The notes beneath the pieces were generated by a model. It had not been told where the DNA came from, searched no databases, and saw only the letters and a program-made list of their open reading frames with translations. Of a stretch of 5,449 bases of DNA, positions 1 through 5,449 are shown one piece after another. The position numbers and the translations under genes are program-made. Positions within the stretch are counted from its first letter, which is position 1. Every line of letters begins with the position of its first letter. Location: NCBI GenBank assembly GCA_902475005.1, contig CABRXV010000099.1, forward strand, positions 1-5,449. The letters are read 5' to 3'. The stretch is from CABRXV01 sp900754955. Lineage in GTDB: Bacteria; Actinomycetota; Coriobacteriia; Coriobacteriales; Eggerthellaceae.

Positions 1-1626
<1,626 letters not shown>

Positions 1627-1647
1627 GGGGCTTCTCCTAGCAGGGTG

Positions 1648-1866
1648 CTAGCGAACGATGGTGCAGTCGGGCTCGAAGCGGGCGCAGGCGCGCTGCGCTT
1701 CATCGACGATGGCGTCGAAGCGTGCATCGTCGGCGACGAGCGTGAGTTTCTGCGTCATGAAGCTGATGGTGGCCTTCTCGACGCCGTCGATCTTGTTGAT
1801 GGCGTCTTCCATCTTGGCGGCGCAGTTGGCGCAGTCGAGGTCTTCGAGTTTGAATACCTTGCGCAT
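1648..1866 (-). CDS. Free-standing heavy-metal-associated (HMA) domain protein, 72 aa
   Basis: This is a small soluble metal-binding protein of the HMA/CopZ ferredoxin-like fold. The metal loop is LDCANC with Cys12 and Cys15, followed by AAKMEDAINKIDGV, the usual first helix and turn of the fold. The sequence resembles the N-terminal domain of CadA/ZntA ATPases more than copper chaperones, which normally have GMTCxxC. Two further cysteines (Cys61 and Cys68) sit near the C-terminus. The start is ATG at 1866, with AGGAAGGAT at 1871-1879 as the ribosome binding site. It ends 21 bp before the ATPase start on the same strand, so the two are almost certainly co-transcribed and translated together. 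The likely role is delivering metal to the pump or sensing metal for it, replacing the fused domain the pump lacks. Its length fits a single complete HMA domain, so it is not a decayed fragment. Confidence 0.93.
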   Translation of the reverse strand: MRKVFKLEDLDCANCAAKMEDAINKIDGVEKATISFMTQKLTLVADDARFDAIVDEAQRACARFEPDCTIVR

Positions 1867-2057
1867 GATGATCCTTCCTGGTTGGTTTCGGTGGGCGAAC
1901 GAATGTTTCAGGTGAAATATGTTGGGTGGCGCGGTTGGGGCGGGCGGAGTGCGGTGGTTGGGGCGGGGCGTATGCTGCGTGCTTTGGCTCGCGGCGGGTT
2001 GAACGTGCTTGGTTGATATCTCGCGCTGCGGATGCCTAACGCCGTGACGCGCCCTCG
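1867..2057 (-). other. Untranslated spacer between repressor and HMA genes, C-rich in the transcript
   Basis: The 191 bp between the repressor stop and the HMA start contain no ATG, GTG or TTG-initiated leader frame that I can find on the transcribed strand. I see no good -35/-10 pair either, so the HMA and ATPase genes probably depend on the promoter in front of the repressor. Positions 1921-1970 are strikingly skewed: in the minus-strand transcript 33 of 50 bases are C and only 7 are G. The 12-mer ggttggggcggg (plus strand) occurs at 1933-1944 and again at 1956-1967. An inverted repeat lies at 1903-1920. I see no hairpin followed by a U-tract, so there is no intrinsic terminator separating the genes. 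Confidence 0.7.
1903..1920. repeat. 8-2-8 imperfect inverted repeat upstream of the HMA gene
   Basis: The plus-strand sequence ATGTTTCA-gg-TGAAATAT pairs at 7 of 8 positions around a 2-bp centre. It has the same 8-2-8 geometry as the operator-like repeat in front of the repressor gene, but the half-sites differ. It lies about 24 bp upstream of the HMA ribosome binding site. It could be a secondary ArsR-family operator or a small RNA hairpin (loop ACCU, weak stem). With no recognisable promoter next to it, its function is uncertain. Confidence 0.4.
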
Positions 2058-2513
2058 CTACTCGCAGATGTGCGTCATGCCCTGGGCGAGCATGGTGTAG
2101 ACGTGGTCATCGGCGAGCGAGTAGATGATGTTCTTACCGTCGCGTTGGAAGCGGACGAGGCGCGCCTGCTTGAGGCTGCGTAGCTGGTGCGATACCGCGC
2201 TCTGCGATGCGCCGATGATGTCGGCAATGTCGGCCACGCAGAGATCCTTCTGCATGAGCGCGTAGAGGATCTTGATGCGCGTGGTGTCGGCGAACACCTT
2301 GAACAGGTCGGCGAGGTCGTAGAGCAGCTCTTCGTCGGGCATGGTGTCGAAGAGGTCGCACGTCTCCTCGCGGTTGCAGCCACAGGGGCAGTCGGCGGCG
2401 CTGGGTGCGGTGTGCGTTCCGTCGTCGTGCGTAGCGTGCGCTTCGTCGGTGTGCGCGACGTGCGCTTCGGGGACGGCGCGGACCTCGTAGTCTGTTTCAG
2501 CGGAAGCGTTCAT
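2058..2513 (-). CDS. ArsR/SmtB-family metal-sensing repressor
   Basis: This is a DNA-binding dimer expected to repress its own cluster until metal binds. The 151 residues comprise a variable N-terminal extension (1-55), the winged-helix core from about 62, a helix-turn-helix (LCVADIADIIGAS at 91-103, then the recognition helix SQSAVSHQLRSL at 103-114), a wing (RFQRDGKNIIYSL, 121-133) and the alpha-5 helix. Aligned by eye with SmtB, the alpha-5 zinc ligands are all present as Asp135, His137, His148 and Glu151, with Glu151 the last residue. The extension is unusual: five His (18, 21, 26, 29, 34) and CPCGC (Cys42, 44, 46), then TCDLF with Cys52, which resembles the N-terminal cysteine region of CadC. 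Cys92 matches the first Cys of CadC's ELCVCD, but the second is replaced by Ala94. The sensor is therefore probably for zinc, with possible Cd/Pb input. I chose ATG at 2513 over an in-frame TTG at 2528 because CGGAG sits 5 nt before the ATG. Confidence 0.93.
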   Translation of the reverse strand: MNASAETDYEVRAVPEAHVAHTDEAHATHDDGTHTAPSAADCPCGCNREETCDLFDTMPDEELLYDLADLFKVFADTTRIKILYALMQKDLCVADIADIIGASQSAVSHQLRSLKQARLVRFQRDGKNIIYSLADDHVYTMLAQGMTHICE

Positions 2514-2518
2514 GCTTT

Positions 2519-2523
2519 CTCCG
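2519..2523 (-). promoter_or_regulatory. Ribosome binding site fixing the repressor start
   Basis: On the minus strand this reads CGGAG, 5 nt before the ATG at 2513. An upstream in-frame TTG (2528-2526) would add five residues, but it lies just in front of this site with no Shine-Dalgarno sequence of its own in the AT-rich operator region. The ATG is therefore preferred. Confidence 0.75.
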
Positions 2524-2531
2524 TTCAATTA

Positions 2532-2557
2532 AACATATGAGCAACTGTTCATAAGTA
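2532..2557. promoter_or_regulatory. Putative ArsR/SmtB-type operator
   Basis: The core on the plus strand is TATGAGCA-ac-TGTTCATA (2536-2553), an 8-2-8 inverted repeat with 7 of 8 positions matching. Extended to 12-2-12 (2532-2557), 9 of 12 match. It fits the TATGAACA-NN-TGTTCATA pattern known for SmtB/CzrA/ArsR repressors. It starts directly after the -10 box of the repressor promoter and covers the expected transcription start, so bound repressor should block initiation. This supports negative autoregulation of the whole metal cluster. Confidence 0.8.
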
Positions 2558-2581
2558 TAAGTGCGGAATATGTGCTGTCAA
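2554..2581 (-). promoter_or_regulatory. SigA/sigma-70 promoter of the metal-efflux cluster
   Basis: On the minus strand a perfect -35 box TTGACA (2581-2576) is followed by a 16-bp spacer and the -10 box TATACT (2559-2554). The operator half-site TATGAACA begins at the next base. Transcription should start near 2547, giving a leader of about 35 nt before the repressor ATG. It is the only strong promoter I see for the repressor, HMA and ATPase genes. Confidence 0.85.
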
Positions 2582-2694
2582 GGGTTGGAGGTGGATCGGG
2601 TTGGAACTGCATGAGGGTCGTGCATGTTCGATGCCGGTTTCTTTTCAGGAAAACGTTCTGAGCCGCTTGAATCCCGCTGGCGCGCGGTGCCTTC

Positions 2695-2700
2695 TATAAT
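2695..2700 (+). promoter_or_regulatory. Likely -10 box of the epimerase gene
   Basis: This is a perfect TATAAT 32 bp before the epimerase start codon, implying transcription from about 2707 and a short leader with the ribosome binding site at 2723-2728. No proper -35 lies at 16-18 bp. The nearest candidate, TTGAAT at 2667-2672, is 22 bp away, which is too far for normal spacing. The promoter may be weak or activator-dependent. Confidence 0.5.
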
Positions 2701-2732
2701 GGGCGAAGATAAGATCGACGCCAGGAGGGGCG

Positions 2733-3656
2733 ATGAGCGACAACGAGTTCGTGATGATAGAGAACGGCAGCCTTGCGGTGAGGATCGCGCCGAAGGGTGC
2801 GGAGATGCAGAGCATCGTATGCGACGGCATTGAGCGTTTGTGGTGCGGTGATCCAGCCGTGTGGGGAAGGCATGCGCCGCTGCTGTTTCCGCTGATCGGG
2901 CGTTTGCGCGACAGCTACTACGAGCTCGACGGCAGGCGCATCGACGCGCCGACGCACGGCTTCTGCCGCGACCGCGTGTTCTCGGTCGAGCGCTTGGGCG
3001 ATGCGGCGGTGCGCTTCACCATGTGCGACGACGAGGAGACACGCGCGGTGTTCCCCTTCGCGTTCCGTCTGAGCGTTGCCTATGCACTTGAAGGATCCTC
3101 CGTGGTGAAGACGCACTGCATCGAGAACAGGGGAGATGCGCCCCTGCCGTTCGAGGTCGGCGGGCACGAGGCGTATGCCACGCGCCTTCTGCCGGGGGAG
3201 ACGATGGAGGACTACTACGTGTGCTTCGGTGCCGCGGATGAGGGTGCAGATGAGGCTGACGGTATGTGGGTCGACCGCGCCGAGATGTTCGCTATGGACG
3301 AGGGAGGCATCCTCGACGTGCCGAAGATCGCGGTTCCACTTGAAGCGGGGTGTCTGACGAAGACGCCCGAGCAGCTCGGGATCGACACGATCGTGCTCGA
3401 GGGCGTGCCTGGCAGCACCGCGACGCTCGCAAGCAGAAAGAGCGACTGCGCAGTGACGGTGGAATTTCCCGACTTCCCGTACCTCGGCATCTGGACGAAG
3501 CCGATGGGCGCTCAGACGCGTTACCTGTGCATCGAGCCGTGGTCGGCGCTTCCCGATGCGCATTTCTCGTCGCGTGAGCTGGCGGAGAAGCCGGGCGTGC
3601 GCACGGTGGCGCCGGGTGAAGCGGTTGAGCTGACGTACCGCATGACGTTCAGGTAA
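2733..3656 (+). CDS. Aldose 1-epimerase family protein (LacX-like)
   Basis: This is a predicted cytosolic mutarotase-fold enzyme that interconverts the alpha and beta anomers of a sugar or sugar phosphate; the exact substrate cannot be read from sequence. The 307 residues contain the family landmarks in order: WGRHAPLLFPLIGRLRD (44-60), with Arg57 and Arg59 near the sugar site, PTHGF (73-77, His75), GGHEAY (143-148, His145, the usual second catalytic histidine), YLGIWTKP (250-257) and CIEPW (266-270, Glu268, the presumed general base). Length is normal for the LacX-like group. The usual motif at the second histidine, as I recall it, is GGHPAF; here it is GGHEAY, a mild change. The start is ATG at 2733 with AGGAGG at 2723-2728. 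It diverges from the metal cluster and precedes guaA by 119 bp on the same strand. I see no functional link to either neighbour. No signal peptide or membrane segment is visible. Confidence 0.9.
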   Translation: MSDNEFVMIENGSLAVRIAPKGAEMQSIVCDGIERLWCGDPAVWGRHAPLLFPLIGRLRDSYYELDGRRIDAPTHGFCRDRVFSVERLGDAAVRFTMCDDEETRAVFPFAFRLSVAYALEGSSVVKTHCIENRGDAPLPFEVGGHEAYATRLLPGETMEDYYVCFGAADEGADEADGMWVDRAEMFAMDEGGILDVPKIAVPLEAGCLTKTPEQLGIDTIVLEGVPGSTATLASRKSDCAVTVEFPDFPYLGIWTKPMGAQTRYLCIEPWSALPDAHFSSRELAEKPGVRTVAPGEAVELTYRMTFR

Positions 3657-3665
3657 ACTGACAGC

Positions 3666-3677
3666 ACTTTGTAAAGT
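3666..3677. repeat. 5-2-5 palindrome after the epimerase stop
   Basis: The sequence ACTTT-gt-AAAGT is a perfect inverted repeat 9 bp after the epimerase stop codon. The 2-nt centre is too tight for an RNA hairpin of this stem, and no U-tract follows, so it is not an intrinsic terminator. It could be a protein-binding site or chance in a locally AT-richer stretch. Confidence 0.3.
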
Positions 3678-3683
3678 TCGGTG

Positions 3684-3727
3684 ATTCCCGCGCGGACGTG
3701 CCTGTACCGTACTCCAGCGGCGGGGAT
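3684..3727 (+). repeat. Possible hairpin in the guaA upstream region
   Basis: ATTCCCGC at 3684-3691 can pair with GCGGGGAT at 3720-3727 (7 Watson-Crick pairs and one T-G wobble) around a 28-nt loop. No T-tract follows, so a classical terminator is unlikely. It may be a Rho-independent relic, a structured leader element if transcription reads through from the epimerase, or chance. Confidence 0.3.
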
Positions 3728-3759
3728 TGCAATACACTGTCATCAGCGTGAAATTGCAA
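3727..3759. repeat. 7-bp inverted repeat (TTGCAAT / ATTGCAA) just before guaA
   Basis: TTGCAAT at 3727-3733 is the exact reverse complement of ATTGCAA at 3753-3759, with 19 bases between. The palindromic core TTGCAA is shared, so the two copies are also direct repeats 27 bp apart. The right copy ends 4 bp before the AAGGAG ribosome binding site (3764-3769), and the left copy touches a weak -10-like TACACT (3733-3738). Plausible roles are a paired operator around the guaA promoter or a leader hairpin near the ribosome binding site. Confidence 0.4.
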
Positions 3760-3775
3760 GGTTAAGGAGCATCTC

Positions 3776-5419
3776 GTGGCTAACGCAGCAACTGGTCAGA
3801 AGGTTATCGTCGTCGACTTCGGCGCGCAGTACGGGCAGCTGATCGCCCGCCGTGTGCGCGACCTGAAGGTGTATTCGGAAATCGTCCCGTGCGACGTGAC
3901 CGCAGACGAGGTGCGCGCCATCGCGCCGTCGGCCATCATCCTGTCGGGCGGTCCGGCGAGCGTGTACGCCGAGGACGCGCCGTCCATCGATCCTGAGATC
4001 TTCGAGCTGGGCATTCCCGTGCTCGGCTTCTGCTACGGCCAGCAGATCATGGCCGTGACGCTCGGCGGCACGGTGGGCCACACCGAGAAGGGCGAGTACG
4101 GCCCGGCGCCGCTCACGCGTTGCGACGAGGGCGCGAGTGCGCTGTACGGTGAGACGCCGACAGAGCAGACCGTGTGGATGAGCCATCGCGATGCGGTGAG
4201 CGAGGTGCCCACGGGCTTCACGGTGACGGCGACGACCGACGTGTGCCCCGTGGCGTCGATGGAGTGCGCCGAGCGCAAGCTGTACGCGACGCAGTTCCAT
4301 CCTGAGGTGCGCCATACGCCGTACGGCAACGACCTGCTGAGCAACTTCCTGTTCGGCATCTGCGGTCTTGAAGCCGACTGGACGATGGACTCGATCATCG
4401 AGGACTCGGTGGCGGCCATCCGCGCACAGGTGGGCGAGGACCGCGTGATCTTGGGCCTTTCGGGCGGCGTGGACTCGAGCGTGGTTGCCGCGCTGTGCGC
4501 CAAAGCTATCGGCAAGCAACTGACCTGCGTGTTCGTGAACCACGGCCTGCTGCGCAAGAACGAGCCCGAAGAGGTCGAGGAAGTGTTCACGAAGCAGTTC
4601 GACGTCGACTTCGTGCACGTGCACGCCGAGGAGCGCTATGCGAAGCTGCTGGCGGGCGTGACCGACCCTGAGCAGAAGCGCAAGATCATCGGCACCCAGT
4701 TCTGGCAGGAGTTCTTCGCCGTGGCGCAGGATCTGGCCGAGGGCGGGCGTCCCGTGAAGTTCCTCGCGCAGGGCACCATCTACCCCGACATCATCGAGAG
4801 CGGCGCGCGCAAGACGGGCGGCAAGGCGAGCACCATCAAGAGCCACCACAACCTGATTCCGTTCCCCGAGGGCGTGCATTTCGATCTGATCGAGCCGCTT
4901 GATCACTTCTTCAAGGATGAGGTGCGTGCGCTCGGCACGGCGCTGGGGCTGCCTGATCACATCGTGCATCGTCAGCCGTTCCCGGGCCCGGGTCTGGCCA
5001 TCCGCATCATCGGCGACGTGACGCCGGAGAAGCTCGAGATCCTCAAGAACGCCGACGCGATCGTGCGCGAGGAGCTTGATGCGTACAACCAGCACGTGTT
5101 CGAGCAGAGCGGCGAGCGCAACGGCGAGTTTGAGCGCGAGACGGCCGGCGGTCCCGAGACGGAGCGCGCGGTGTGGCAGTACTTCGCCGTGCTGCCCGAC
5201 ATCAAGAGCGTCGGCGTCATGGGCGACGAGCGCACCTATCAGCGTCCGATCATCCTGCGCGCCGTGGAGTCGAGCGACGCGATGACCGCCGACTGGGCGA
5301 AGCTGCCCTACGACGTGCTGGCCCGCGTGTCGAGCCGCATCGTGGCCGAGGTGCCCGGCGTGAATCGCGTGGCGTACGACATCACGTCGAAGCCGCCTGC
5401 GACGATCGAGTGGGAGTAG
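3776..5419 (+). CDS. guaA: GMP synthase (glutamine-hydrolysing)
   Basis: This cytosolic enzyme makes the last step of GMP synthesis: XMP + ATP + glutamine + water to GMP + AMP + PPi + glutamate. The 547 residues contain a class I glutamine amidotransferase domain (about 9-195) with Cys86 in GFCYGQQ and His175/Glu177 in QFHPEV. The ATP-pyrophosphatase domain follows (about 200-395), with the P-loop LSGGVDSS at 228-235. The C-terminal XMP-binding and dimerisation domain has PFPGPGLAIRIIG (401-413), SVGVMGDERTY (478-488) and the family terminus SKPPATIEWE (538-547). All catalytic residues are present. Compared from memory with E. coli GuaA (525 aa), there are about 23 extra residues between EEL (432-434) and SVGV (478-481), rich in Glu, Gly and Arg. 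The start is GTG at 3776, with AAGGAG at 3764-3769 spaced 6 nt. Only a weak promoter candidate is seen upstream, so read-through from the epimerase gene is possible. Confidence 0.98.
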   Translation: MANAATGQKVIVVDFGAQYGQLIARRVRDLKVYSEIVPCDVTADEVRAIAPSAIILSGGPASVYAEDAPSIDPEIFELGIPVLGFCYGQQIMAVTLGGTVGHTEKGEYGPAPLTRCDEGASALYGETPTEQTVWMSHRDAVSEVPTGFTVTATTDVCPVASMECAERKLYATQFHPEVRHTPYGNDLLSNFLFGICGLEADWTMDSIIEDSVAAIRAQVGEDRVILGLSGGVDSSVVAALCAKAIGKQLTCVFVNHGLLRKNEPEEVEEVFTKQFDVDFVHVHAEERYAKLLAGVTDPEQKRKIIGTQFWQEFFAVAQDLAEGGRPVKFLAQGTIYPDIIESGARKTGGKASTIKSHHNLIPFPEGVHFDLIEPLDHFFKDEVRALGTALGLPDHIVHRQPFPGPGLAIRIIGDVTPEKLEILKNADAIVREELDAYNQHVFEQSGERNGEFERETAGGPETERAVWQYFAVLPDIKSVGVMGDERTYQRPIILRAVESSDAMTADWAKLPYDVLARVSSRIVAEVPGVNRVAYDITSKPPATIEWE

Positions 5420-5449
5420 GCTGATAGGGTTCTGACCTGCATTTTTGAG

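Noticed and set aside
1921..1970. Possible G-quadruplex on the plus strand
   Set aside because: Runs of three or four G occur, but the loops between them are long and uneven (up to about 15 nt). The C-rich transcript bias is the better-supported observation.
1645..2016. Plus-strand frame of 123 codons opposite the HMA gene and spacer
   Set aside because: It covers the reverse of the HMA protein and then the G-rich spacer. It has no domain and is less plausible than the HMA gene with its good ribosome binding site.
2694..3743. Minus-strand open frame of 349 codons opposite the epimerase
   Set aside because: It is a shadow of a complete epimerase with its catalytic motifs and ribosome binding site. 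The antisense translation shows no domain.
3657..3775. Purine riboswitch or xanthine/guanine-type leader before guaA
   Set aside because: The 119-bp spacer shows no arrangement of three helices or conserved core that I could match to known purine riboswitches.
3743..5095. Minus-strand open frame of 450 codons opposite guaA
   Set aside because: It is antisense to the highly conserved GuaA sequence. The translation is His/Arg/Leu/Val-rich with no recognisable motif.
5420..5449. Possible terminator after guaA (AGG...CCT followed by a run of T)
   Set aside because: The stem would be only 3 bp before the TTTTT, too weak to call an intrinsic terminator. The window ends here, so a stronger one may lie just beyond.

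Overview
The window looks like chromosomal DNA from a high-GC Gram-positive bacterium. GC content is high throughout, genes have strong AGGAG-type ribosome binding sites, guaA starts with GTG, and the one clear promoter is SigA-like (TTGACA-16-TATACT). The GuaA sequence and the ArsR / separate HMA protein / CPC-ATPase arrangement make me favour an anaerobic actinobacterium of the Coriobacteriia (Eggerthellaceae-like). That placement is inference from memory and was not tested by a search.

Left part (1-2581, minus strand): a metal-efflux cluster read right to left. It begins with a SigA-type promoter whose -10 box abuts an 8-2-8 inverted repeat of the classic ArsR/SmtB operator type. Next comes an ArsR/SmtB-family repressor with an intact alpha-5 zinc site and an unusual His/Cys-rich N-terminal extension. 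A 191-bp untranslated gap follows, extremely C-rich and G-poor in the transcript. Then come a free-standing 72-residue heavy-metal-associated (HMA) domain protein and a P1B-type ATPase (542 residues visible, C-terminus beyond the left edge) that lacks any N-terminal HMA domain. The inferred logic is that metal (Zn/Cd/Pb most likely) releases the repressor, and the HMA protein and ATPase then bind and export it.

Middle (2582-3656, plus strand): a divergently transcribed aldose 1-epimerase of the LacX-like group, with a strong ribosome binding site and a perfect TATAAT box but no convincing -35.

Right part (3657-5449, plus strand): a 119-bp spacer with two inverted repeats, then a complete guaA (GMP synthase, glutamine-hydrolysing) of 547 residues. 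It appears to carry an acidic insertion of about 23 residues in its C-terminal domain compared with E. coli GuaA. The last 30 bases after guaA show no convincing terminator.

The genes are all recognisable families, and I see no entirely new system. The points most worth a second look are the hybrid metal-site layout of the repressor, the detached HMA domain, the rut-like C-rich leader between repressor and pump genes, and the GuaA insertion. No RNA genes, mobile elements or CRISPR arrays are visible.
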